A stretch of DNA of 64,000 bases, from assembly GCA_035529075.1 (NCBI GenBank), contig DATKXK010000012.1, positions 1 through 64,000 on the forward strand, written 5' to 3'. Below the pieces are notes generated by a model. The model ran no database searches and was not told the origin of the DNA. It saw only the letters and a program-made list of their open reading frames with translations. This DNA is from Acidobacteriota bacterium (GTDB lineage Bacteria; Zixibacteria; MSB-5A5; GN15; FEB-12). The translations under genes were made by a program, and so were the position numbers. Positions 43,150 to 50,954 of this stretch are shown here, piece by piece; the first letter of the stretch is position 1; the number at the start of each line of letters is the position of its first letter.

Positions 43150-44640
43150 ATGCAGTTTCCAATACTGAGCTTGCTGGTATTCATACCCTTGATCGGCATG
43201 GTCGCGGTGATGGTCATACCCAGAGAGCGCAAGTGGGCCATCCGGTGGACGGCCACGATCGCATCGTTTATCCCCATGGTGCTGTCATGCTGGCTCGTCT
43301 GGGATTACTATTTCCGGTATTCCGGTTCGTCGGCCATGGCCTACGCGGAGGGGCCGTTCAACTGGATCCCGTCGCTGAATATCCAGTACCTCCTCGGCGC
43401 GGACGGTATCAGCGTACCGCTGCTGTTCCTGACCGGGTTGCTGTCGACCCTGTCGCTGATCGCCTCCTTTAACATCGAAAACCGGGTCAAGGAGTATTTC
43501 GCCTTCTTTCTCCTGCTCGAGACCGGCATGATGGGCGTGTTTGTAGCTCTGGATTTCTTCCTGTTCTATGTCTTCTGGGAAGTGATGCTGGTGCCGATGT
43601 ATTTCCTCATCGGTGTCTGGGGCGGTCCCCGCAAGGAGTACGCGGCGATCAAGTTCTTCCTGTACACGCTCTTCGGATCGATTTTCATGCTGGTCGCGAT
43701 CCTGATCCTGTATTTCACCAGCGAGCCGCATACGCTGAACATGCTGACGCTGATTCAGACGGGGCCCGGCCTGGGCCACACCCTGCAGGTGGTCTGCTTT
43801 GTGTTCTTCTTCATCGCCTTTGCCATCAAGGTTCCGGTCTGGCCGTTCCATACGTGGTTGCCGGACGCCCACGTGGAGGCGCCGACGGCGGTATCCGTCA
43901 TCCTGGCCGGCGTCCTGCTGAAGATGGGGACCTACGGGATGCTCCGCGTTTCGTGGCCGATGTTTCCCGAGGCCCTGCGCCAGTTGTCCTTCTGGATTGC
44001 CCTGCTCGGGGCTATTTCGATCATCTACGGGGCGCTCGTCTCCATGGCGCAGAAAGACCTGAAAAAGCTGGTGGCGTATTCGTCGGTGTCGCACATGGGG
44101 TACTGCATGCTGGCGCTGGGGGCGTTCTCGTCGGTGCAGGCGATTACCGGCTGCATGTTCCAGATGCTTTCGCACGGCCTGATCACGGGCGCGCTGTTCC
44201 TCCTGGTGGGCGTTCTGTATGATCGGGCGCACACTCGCGAGATTGCCGCCTTTGGCGGGCTGGGCGTGAAAATACCGGTCTACACCAGTATCATGGTGTT
44301 CTTCTCGATGGCTGCCCTGGGGCTGCCCGGGATGTCGGGCTTTGTTTCGGAGTTCATGGTGTTTATCGGGGCCTTCGGCGCCCTTAACAAGGTACTCGTG
44401 GGCATTTCGGTTCTTGGTGTCGTGCTCGGCGCGACCTATATGCTCCGCATGGTGCAGCACATGTTTCTCGGCGATTTCGATCTCTCCCGGTGGGGAGGGC
44501 TGACGGAGATCAACGTGCGCGAAATCATCACCGTGGCTCCCCTGATGGTGCTGACGCTGGCGATCGGCATCTATCCCAAGCCGCTCAGCGCTCTGATGTC
44601 GGCCACGCTGGAAAATCTGATCAACCTGATGGCTCGGTAG
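43150..44640 (+). CDS. nuoM: complex I subunit M
   Basis: The 496-residue product has EAPTAVSVILAGVLLKMGTYG and LKKLVAYSSVSHMGYCM, plus GSIFMLVAILILYF. An ATG at 43138 abuts the GGAGG ribosome binding site with no spacing, so the in-frame ATG at 43150 (12-nt spacing) is preferred; either is possible. It is the middle proton-pumping subunit. Confidence 0.9.
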   Translation: MQFPILSLLVFIPLIGMVAVMVIPRERKWAIRWTATIASFIPMVLSCWLVWDYYFRYSGSSAMAYAEGPFNWIPSLNIQYLLGADGISVPLLFLTGLLSTLSLIASFNIENRVKEYFAFFLLLETGMMGVFVALDFFLFYVFWEVMLVPMYFLIGVWGGPRKEYAAIKFFLYTLFGSIFMLVAILILYFTSEPHTLNMLTLIQTGPGLGHTLQVVCFVFFFIAFAIKVPVWPFHTWLPDAHVEAPTAVSVILAGVLLKMGTYGMLRVSWPMFPEALRQLSFWIALLGAISIIYGALVSMAQKDLKKLVAYSSVSHMGYCMLALGAFSSVQAITGCMFQMLSHGLITGALFLLVGVLYDRAHTREIAAFGGLGVKIPVYTSIMVFFSMAALGLPGMSGFVSEFMVFIGAFGALNKVLVGISVLGVVLGATYMLRMVQHMFLGDFDLSRWGGLTEINVREIITVAPLMVLTLAIGIYPKPLSALMSATLENLINLMAR

Positions 44641-44644
44641 TACG

Positions 44645-46156
44645 ATGGACGTGCAGTTGCCGGAATACTCGATTCGGATGATGCTGCCGGAGATCTTCCT
44701 GTTCCTCTGGGCGCTGGTGGTGGTCACTTTTGACGTGCTCAGCAAGCGGAAGTCGGGGTCGGCGGTGGGGTATCTGGCCCTGTCGGGGTTGGTCATATGC
44801 GGTGTGATTCTCTCCGTCACCGGCTATGGCCGGGGTTTTGGCGTGATGTTCTTCAATGATCCGATGGCCGTCTTTTTCAAGGTGATTTTCCTGGGCGCCG
44901 CCTTCATGGCCATCGGCAGTTCCTTCGGCCTGACCCGACAGAAGATCGTCAACCATCGCGGCGAGTTCTTCGGTCTCATTCTGCTTTCGACGGTGGGCAT
45001 GATGTTCCTGGGGTCGTCACAGGAGTTGCTGTCACTGTACATCGGCCTGGAGCTGACCACGATTCCGCTGTACGTGCTGGCGGCCTTCTTCAAGGACGAT
45101 CGCAAGTCCGTTGAGGCGGGGATCAAATACCTGATTGTCGGCGCTCTCTCCTCGGCGTTGCTCCTGTACGGGATTTCTTTCCTGTACGGCCTGTCCGGCA
45201 CGACGGACATCGTCCAGATGAAGATCAACCTGGCGGTCACGCAGTTGGTCCATGAAGGCGACATCGGTGTTATCCTGATCCTGGCGACGGTGGCCATACT
45301 GGCCGGGATCGGATTCAAGCTGGCGCTGCCGCCGTTCCACCAGTGGGTGCCCGACGTGTACGAGGGATCGCCGACGCCGGTAGCGGCCTTCCTCTCGGTC
45401 GGTTCAAAGGCGGCGGGGCTGGTGGCTTTCGCCAAGATTGTCGTCAACGGGCTGTATGCTTTTTACGATCCGGTAATGAGCCCCAACGACTGGGGGGTGC
45501 TTGTCGGCGTGCTTGCCGCGGCGGCCATGATTCTGGGCAACGTCGCGGCCATACGCCAGACGAACATCAAACGGATGCTGGCTTATTCGACCATCGCCCA
45601 GGCCGGGTACATCATGATCGGGATGGTGGCGATGAACGAGTTGGGCCTGGCCGCGGTAGGTTTCTACACCTTTGCCTACCTGTTTGCCAACATGGGCGCT
45701 TTTGCGGTCGTGGCGCTGGTTGAAGATCAGACCGGGTCGTGCGAGATCGCGACCTACTCGGGCCTTGCCCGCACGTCACCTTTCCTCTCGATCACGCTCT
45801 CCGTCTTTCTGCTGTCGCTGGCCGGGATACCGCCCCTGGCCGGTTTCTTCGGCAAGTACTACGTATTTGCCGCCGCCATCAGTCTGGCCGGCAGCGGACA
45901 GGGGTACAGCTGGCTGTACTGGCTGGTCGGCATCGGGCTCCTGACGTCGGTGTTTGCCCTGTATTACTACGCCAACGTAATCAAGATGGCCTGGTTCGCC
46001 AGGGAAGCCTCGCCGCACAGGATTCGGTATTCGGGTCCGGCCCTGGCCGTTCTCGTGATCGGACTGGTCGGCGTGCTCATCGTCGGGCTCTACCCCGAGC
46101 CGGTGGTGCAGTTCGCTTCGAAGATTCCCTTCTCGTTCGGCTTTATCCCCCACTGA
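44645..46156 (+). CDS. nuoN: complex I subunit N
   Basis: This 503-residue protein carries PPFHQWVPDVYEGSPTPVAA and NIKRMLAYSTIAQAGYIM, with the expected 13-14 helices. It is the third pumping subunit and the last gene of the operon. Between 36099 and 46156 there is no nuoE, nuoF or nuoG, so no NADH-binding flavoprotein is encoded with the complex. Confidence 0.95.
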   Translation: MDVQLPEYSIRMMLPEIFLFLWALVVVTFDVLSKRKSGSAVGYLALSGLVICGVILSVTGYGRGFGVMFFNDPMAVFFKVIFLGAAFMAIGSSFGLTRQKIVNHRGEFFGLILLSTVGMMFLGSSQELLSLYIGLELTTIPLYVLAAFFKDDRKSVEAGIKYLIVGALSSALLLYGISFLYGLSGTTDIVQMKINLAVTQLVHEGDIGVILILATVAILAGIGFKLALPPFHQWVPDVYEGSPTPVAAFLSVGSKAAGLVAFAKIVVNGLYAFYDPVMSPNDWGVLVGVLAAAAMILGNVAAIRQTNIKRMLAYSTIAQAGYIMIGMVAMNELGLAAVGFYTFAYLFANMGAFAVVALVEDQTGSCEIATYSGLARTSPFLSITLSVFLLSLAGIPPLAGFFGKYYVFAAAISLAGSGQGYSWLYWLVGIGLLTSVFALYYYANVIKMAWFAREASPHRIRYSGPALAVLVIGLVGVLIVGLYPEPVVQFASKIPFSFGFIPH

Positions 46157-46169
46157 CGGCGCATTGCTG

Positions 46170-46198
46170 TTGACATTGCTTTGAGCGGCGGCTATAAT
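46170..46198 (+). promoter_or_regulatory. consensus sigma-70 promoter
   Basis: TTGACA (46170-46175), a 17-nt spacer and TATAAT (46193-46198): a perfect match, 33 nt upstream of the DUF502 gene. It separates this gene group from nuo. Confidence 0.85.
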
Positions 46199-46230
46199 CA
46201 GTTCGCTTTGAATGGAAGGCAGGCCACCGG

Positions 46231-46860
46231 ATGTCGGCAGTCAGCACTGTCATCGATACAGTCAAGCGGTATTTTATCAGCGGCGTTTTGGTCGTGGTTC
46301 CGGTCATTCTGACCTTTATCGTCCTGCGGTTTCTGTTCCAGGCTGTCGACGGTATTCTTGAAACGTACCTTCACGACATCCTTGGCTACTACCGGACCGG
46401 GCTGGGTGTTCTGACAATCACGCTGCTGATACTGCTTTTCGGAGTGCTCACGCGCAACTGGATCGGCCGCCGGATCTATCGGGCGGGAGATCGTTTGCTG
46501 GTTCGGATGCCCATTATCCGGCCGATCTATTCCGCAGCCAAACAGCTCCTGGAAGCAGTTACTACCACCACCGAGGGCGGATCGTTCAAGGAAATCGGTC
46601 TGGTGGAGTATCCGCGCAAGGGTGCCTACCAGATCTGCTTCGTCAGCCGCCGGTTGGAACTGAACGTCGGCGGCGAAAGGCGGCGTTTCATATCGGTATT
46701 TGTGCCGTCCACGCCCACACCGGTCTCCGGAATGGTGGTGATCGTGCCGGCCGACGAGGTGGTCCTGCTTGACATGACGGTGGAAGACGGAATCAAATTC
46801 CTGGTTTCCGGCGGCGTGGCTTCGCCCGCGCTGCTCAATGAGAAAGTAACTCACGCGTGA
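46231..46860 (+). CDS. DUF502 family membrane protein
   Basis: This 209-residue protein has two N-terminal membrane helices (about 15-35 and 54-72) and a C-terminal soluble beta-rich domain (VFVPSTPTPVSGMVVIVPADEVVLLDMTVEDGIKFLVSGG), the DUF502 pattern. No biochemical role is established. It is first in a possible operon with the EIIA-CBS gene (21 nt gap). Confidence 0.8.
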   Translation: MSAVSTVIDTVKRYFISGVLVVVPVILTFIVLRFLFQAVDGILETYLHDILGYYRTGLGVLTITLLILLFGVLTRNWIGRRIYRAGDRLLVRMPIIRPIYSAAKQLLEAVTTTTEGGSFKEIGLVEYPRKGAYQICFVSRRLELNVGGERRRFISVFVPSTPTPVSGMVVIVPADEVVLLDMTVEDGIKFLVSGGVASPALLNEKVTHA

Positions 46861-46881
46861 CCAAATGCTGAGAGGTGTCCT

Positions 46882-47787
46882 GTGAAACTCGCCAATCTCC
46901 TGATGGAGCGCCGCGTCAACATGAATCTCAGGGGACGGACCAAGGATGAGGCGGTGCGGGAACTGCTGACGACTATCTGCGAAGAGGGATTCGAGTGCGA
47001 CTATGACAAGGTGCTGCTTTCGGTGCGCGAACGGGAGGAGGTCGAAGGCACTTCGTACGGTCACGGTTTTGCCTTCCCGCACGCCCGGACCGACGCGGTA
47101 AAGGAACTTTACATCCTGGTCGGCGTTTCGCAAGACGGGCTGGAGGACAAGACACCCGACGGGATTCCCGTGTACGTAGTCTGCCTGCTGCTGACACCGT
47201 CGACCATCGCCAAACTGTACCTGCAAACGCTCTCCGGGCTGGCCCGGTTCGCGCGGGCTGAGGGGGTTCTGGAGAAAATCCGGAACATGACCAGCAAGAG
47301 CGACCTGATCAAGCTGATCTCCGATTCGAACGTCATGATCGACAAGGAGCTGATGGTCAAAGACGTCATGCGGCACAAGGTAGCCATGGTGACTCCCGAC
47401 GACACGCTCAAGGAAGTGGCTAACCAGATGTTCTGCAACCGGCTGTCGGCCCTGGCCGTGGTGGACGAGTCAAACCGCCTGGTGGGGGTGATTAACGACC
47501 GGGACCTTATCAAGGCGGCGCTGCCGGACTACAAGTCGCTGATCTCGAACCTCAACTACTCGATGGATGTCGAACCGTTCGAGGAATTGCTCAAGAAAGA
47601 GGACAAGATCAAGGTGTCGCAGCTCTATCGCGACGACTTTGAGGTTACGACCCCTGATACGAGGATTGTCGAGGTTGCCGCGATGATGATTTTCAAGGAT
47701 ATCAGCCGGGTCTTCGTTATCTCGGGCGATCAGCTTGTTGGCGTTCTGCTCCGGAAGGACATTGTCAACATGATCATTCGCGGTTGA
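46882..47787 (+). CDS. EIIA (PTS nitrogen/fructose type) fused to a CBS-domain pair
   Basis: This 301-residue protein starts with GTG. An N-terminal PTS EIIA domain (residues 1-150) has the phospho-acceptor His67 in GHGFAFPHARTDAV. Two CBS domains follow (about 157-300; DVMRHKVAMVTPDDTLKEVA...GVINDRDLI and VSQLYRDDFEVTTPDT...VGVLLRKDIV), which usually bind adenine nucleotides. No PTS EI/HPr or sugar-permease genes are near. A regulatory role sensing energy charge, possibly toward the downstream exchanger, is the best guess. Confidence 0.8.
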   Translation: MKLANLLMERRVNMNLRGRTKDEAVRELLTTICEEGFECDYDKVLLSVREREEVEGTSYGHGFAFPHARTDAVKELYILVGVSQDGLEDKTPDGIPVYVVCLLLTPSTIAKLYLQTLSGLARFARAEGVLEKIRNMTSKSDLIKLISDSNVMIDKELMVKDVMRHKVAMVTPDDTLKEVANQMFCNRLSALAVVDESNRLVGVINDRDLIKAALPDYKSLISNLNYSMDVEPFEELLKKEDKIKVSQLYRDDFEVTTPDTRIVEVAAMMIFKDISRVFVISGDQLVGVLLRKDIVNMIIRG

Positions 47788-47825
47788 GGCAGCCGCGGCC
47801 GCAGGGCTTACCTCTTGGCTGACCT

Positions 47826-49037
47826 ATGACGGGTTCCCAGAACAAACACGAGGTGCAAGCCTCTTTGTACGTTTTCCTTTGCCTGGCTATCCTCGGGTCG
47901 CTGCCGGGGCTGTACCTGGGCACGGTCTCGGTGCATGTCGGTCCGGTGGTCGGGGCGCTGCTGTTCGGGACGGCCATATTCGCTGCGGCCTTCCTGCTTT
48001 CGTGGGCGGCCGAGGCGGCGCAGATCGACATCTCCCAATCGCTGGCTATAGCCATTCTGGCTTTGATCGCGGTGCTGCCGGAATACGCCGTCGATTTCGT
48101 ATTTACCTGGAAAGCGGCCCATGATCCTCAACAGGCCCACTACGCGATTGCCAACATGACCGGCGCCAACCGCCTTCTGGTCGGGCTGGGCTGGCCGCTC
48201 GTGCTGCTGCTTTTCGTCCTGGCCAAGAAACGACGGGCCATCGTCCTGGAGAAATCGCACCGGGTAGAAATCTTCTACCTGGCCATGGCAACCATCTATT
48301 CGTTCACCATTCCCCTCAAGGGAAGTCTGAATCTGGTTGATACCGCGATTCTGGTTACCCTGTTTGTCCTTTACACGCGCCGTGCGGCCAGGATGGAACA
48401 CGTAGAGCCGGAGATAGTCGGTCCGGTCAAGATTCTGGCGAACATGTCACGCGGGTACCGCCGGGCGGCAACGATTGTTTCGTTCCTGTATTCCGGGCTG
48501 GTGATCTTTTTCGTCGCCGAGCCGTTCGCGGAGTCGCTGGTTGCCTCGGGAAGGACCCTGGGGTTAAACGAGTTCCTTGTCGTGCAATGGCTGGCGCCGA
48601 TAGCGTCGGAGGCCCCGGAGTTCATTATCGCCGCAACCTGGGCGCTGCGCGGGGCCGCCGGTGCAGCTCTTCATGCCCTGATATCTTCGAAGGTCAATCA
48701 GTGGACGCTGCTGGTCGGGACCATCCCGCTGGTGTACGCGATTTCAGGCTCGGCGGTGCGGCCGTTTGTGCTCGACAGCCTGCAGGATCACGAACTGATC
48801 CTGACCTCGGCGCAGTCGCTGTTCGCGGTGGCTGTTCTGGTGAATCTCCGGCTGACCCGCCTGGAGGGCGTGCTGCTGGCAGGGCTCTTTCTGCTGCAAC
48901 TGTTCATCGCGGACATCCGCCTCGAGGTCACGGCGGTTTACATCGTGCTCGCCCTGTTTTTTCTCGTGCTGCATCGCGGCTGCCTGGTGCCTGCCACCAG
49001 GATGGGGCTGGGGCTCAGAGAGAAGTCAGACGTCTAG
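47826..49037 (+). CDS. CaCA-type sodium/calcium (or proton) exchanger
   Basis: This 403-residue protein has about 11-12 membrane helices in two related halves. Alpha-repeat-like motifs occur at AVLPEYAVDFVFTW / ANMTGANRLLVGLGW and at APIASEAPEFIIAATWALRG / ISSKVNQWTLLVGTIPL. The acidic residues within helices are the ion ligands in this superfamily. The 3' end overlaps the convergent DUF47 gene by 4 nt. The transported ion is uncertain. Confidence 0.75.
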   Translation: MTGSQNKHEVQASLYVFLCLAILGSLPGLYLGTVSVHVGPVVGALLFGTAIFAAAFLLSWAAEAAQIDISQSLAIAILALIAVLPEYAVDFVFTWKAAHDPQQAHYAIANMTGANRLLVGLGWPLVLLLFVLAKKRRAIVLEKSHRVEIFYLAMATIYSFTIPLKGSLNLVDTAILVTLFVLYTRRAARMEHVEPEIVGPVKILANMSRGYRRAATIVSFLYSGLVIFFVAEPFAESLVASGRTLGLNEFLVVQWLAPIASEAPEFIIAATWALRGAAGAALHALISSKVNQWTLLVGTIPLVYAISGSAVRPFVLDSLQDHELILTSAQSLFAVAVLVNLRLTRLEGVLLAGLFLLQLFIADIRLEVTAVYIVLALFFLVLHRGCLVPATRMGLGLREKSDV

Positions 49038-49717
49038 GCCTTGCCGCTCTTTTCCTTCTCACGGAATCCGATTCTCGGGAACGGATTCACAATCGAACTG
49101 GCGATATTGGTCAGGTGAGCGTTGACGCGCTTGAGATACCGCGCGTACATGGCCAGGGTCACGGCGTCGCGCCGTGAGAGCCCCTGATCCTCTTCGCCGA
49201 TCATGTCGTTGACGATCTGGTCGCTGGTTCTGCTTATCGTCTGCTCGATCTGCATCACTTCCCGGGCCCGCTGTTTGTCCTGGCTCTTGAGCAGCTCGAT
49301 GAGTTTGGGGAAATTCTGCTCGATAGCCTGCTCGATCGACACGAGGGCGCTCTCGTGGTCGCCAGCCTTGAGCTTATCCTTGTGCCGCGCGGCCAGGCTG
49401 GCAATGTTCTTGGTGTAGTCTCCAATACGCTCGACGTCGATTACGATCGACACCAGCACCAGCCCCGGGACCAGGTTCTGTGTCCCGGCCACCGTCAGGT
49501 GCGTCAGCACGTTGCGGCGGACCTCGCGCTCGTACTTGTTGATCTTCCGGTCGGTCTTCTTTATGTCGAATGGAAGTTCGTCGGTGTCCGAATCGCGGAG
49601 GACCTTGCGCGACGCTTCGTACATATCGTAGTCGAACTCGAGCATTTTGAGAGTCGTGCGGTAGGCGGCCTCAAGCAGATTCTCGGAACTGAACAGCTCT
49701 TTGAATTTCTCGAACAT
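49034..49717 (-). CDS. DUF47/PhoU-like phosphate transport regulator
   Basis: This 227-residue, mostly helical protein has repeated acidic/basic helix pairs (DIKKTDRKINKYEREVRRNVL, VIDVERIGDYTKNIASLA, MYARYLKRVNAHLTNIASSIV) with the E/D-x-x-x-D and NxxR metal-site pattern of PhoU-type bundles. It lies 4 nt after the Na/Pi cotransporter gene, as in many phosphate uptake pairs, and probably controls its activity. Confidence 0.8.
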   Translation of the reverse strand: MFEKFKELFSSENLLEAAYRTTLKMLEFDYDMYEASRKVLRDSDTDELPFDIKKTDRKINKYEREVRRNVLTHLTVAGTQNLVPGLVLVSIVIDVERIGDYTKNIASLAARHKDKLKAGDHESALVSIEQAIEQNFPKLIELLKSQDKQRAREVMQIEQTISRTSDQIVNDMIGEEDQGLSRRDAVTLAMYARYLKRVNAHLTNIASSIVNPFPRIGFREKEKSGKA

Positions 49718-49721
49718 ATTG

Positions 49722-50846
49722 TTACCTCGTCAGCAGGATTATCACGCCTGGTATAAGAAAGAACACGATTAGAATATATACAATGGGTATCATCTTCGAT
49801 CGAGCGGCGGCCGCCCCCAGTTTGGAGGCCAGGAAGAGCGGGACCACCTTCAACGGCCAGAATATGGCCATGCCGAACAGGTTGAATATCAGGTGGGCGA
49901 AGGCCACGGCTACCGCCTCGGGCGACCCGGTCACGAAAGAGGCCAGGAAGGCGGTGACGGTGGTGCCGATGTTGGCCCCCAGCAGGTACGGGTAGATCTG
50001 CTGGACGCTGATGACGCCGGCGGCGACAAGGGGGATGATTATCGACGTGGTTATCGAAGAGGACTGGATTATCGACGTCAGCACAATGCCCAGCAGAAGA
50101 CTGAGCGCCGCCGTGCGGAATATGTAGCGCTGGAAGAACCGCTCCACCCGGGCCAGCACCATCGACTTGAGTACCACTACGATGTAGCGGAGGGCTATAA
50201 AGAGCAGGAGAAACGCGATCGCCACGCACAGCCAGCCGGTATCACCGGTGAGGTGCATTATTCCGCCGGCCACCGGTTTCGTGATGACGGCCAGCGGTGA
50301 AGCGAACGTCATCCCGCCGAACTGTTCAAAGAACTGCTCCGCCCATCTGGCCACCGCCCCGATGATATTGAACCATAGCTGTAGCGGCAGCAACACGATT
50401 ACCGCACAGATATTGAAGAAGTCGTGCACCGTCGAAGCGGTATAAGCTCGCTGGAATTCCTCTTTTCGAGAGATGCTGGCGAGCGAGACGATCGTGTTGG
50501 TGATAGTGGTGCCGATATTGGCCCCCATGACCATCGGAATCGCGTTCTCGAACGACAGCACTCCCGAGGCGACCAGACCCACGATCAGGGAGGTGGTGGT
50601 TGACGACGACTGGATGATTGCCGTCACGACAACGCCGATGACCAGGCCGACTATCGGATGGGAGGTGGTTCTGAAAATGGCCTGGGCGAACCCCCCGCCC
50701 AGAAGCTTAAACGACCCCCCCAGCAGCGTGATCGACAGAATGAAAAGGTACACCAGCGCGAACAGGACAAGGATCTTAAGCGGTACCGCGTCACGGATGG
50801 CATAGCGGGGGCTGGTGGCGGCCGATTGCCCGGGATCTGGTGTCAT
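49722..50846 (-). CDS. Na+/phosphate cotransporter (NptA/PNaS family)
   Basis: The 374-residue product has 8-9 membrane helices in two inverted repeats, each with the QSSS signature (IIQSSSTTTSLIVGLVASG and SIIQSSSITTSIIIPLVAAG). It imports phosphate with sodium. The frame opens at 50888, but a promoter -10 sits at 50887-50892, so the Met at 50846 is taken as the start. It forms an operon with the DUF47 gene. Confidence 0.85.
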   Translation of the reverse strand: MTPDPGQSAATSPRYAIRDAVPLKILVLFALVYLFILSITLLGGSFKLLGGGFAQAIFRTTSHPIVGLVIGVVVTAIIQSSSTTTSLIVGLVASGVLSFENAIPMVMGANIGTTITNTIVSLASISRKEEFQRAYTASTVHDFFNICAVIVLLPLQLWFNIIGAVARWAEQFFEQFGGMTFASPLAVITKPVAGGIMHLTGDTGWLCVAIAFLLLFIALRYIVVVLKSMVLARVERFFQRYIFRTAALSLLLGIVLTSIIQSSSITTSIIIPLVAAGVISVQQIYPYLLGANIGTTVTAFLASFVTGSPEAVAVAFAHLIFNLFGMAIFWPLKVVPLFLASKLGAAAARSKMIPIVYILIVFFLIPGVIILLTR

Positions 50847-50886
50847 CAGTGGGTCTTTTTCAGATATCTCTTTCGGTTCGGGCGGC

Positions 50887-50914
50887 AATATAACCGGTGG
50901 CCGACGCCGGTCAA
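50887..50914 (-). promoter_or_regulatory. sigma-70 promoter of the Na/Pi cotransporter-DUF47 operon
   Basis: Minus strand: TTGACC (50914-50909), a 16-nt spacer and TATATT (50892-50887). Its position rules out the upstream in-frame ATG at 50888 as translation start. Confidence 0.7.
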
Positions 50915-50954
50915 GTGAAAAACCGGCGTTCGGGCGGCTGTCCCGGCTGGCCGC

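Noticed and set aside
43285-44820. Long open frame (over 500 codons) antisense to nuoM
   Set aside because: It mirrors the G+C-rich codons of nuoM, has no motif or ribosome binding site, and nuoM is certain. Similar antisense frames over secD, DUF4175, mfd and the antiporter were left out for the same reason.
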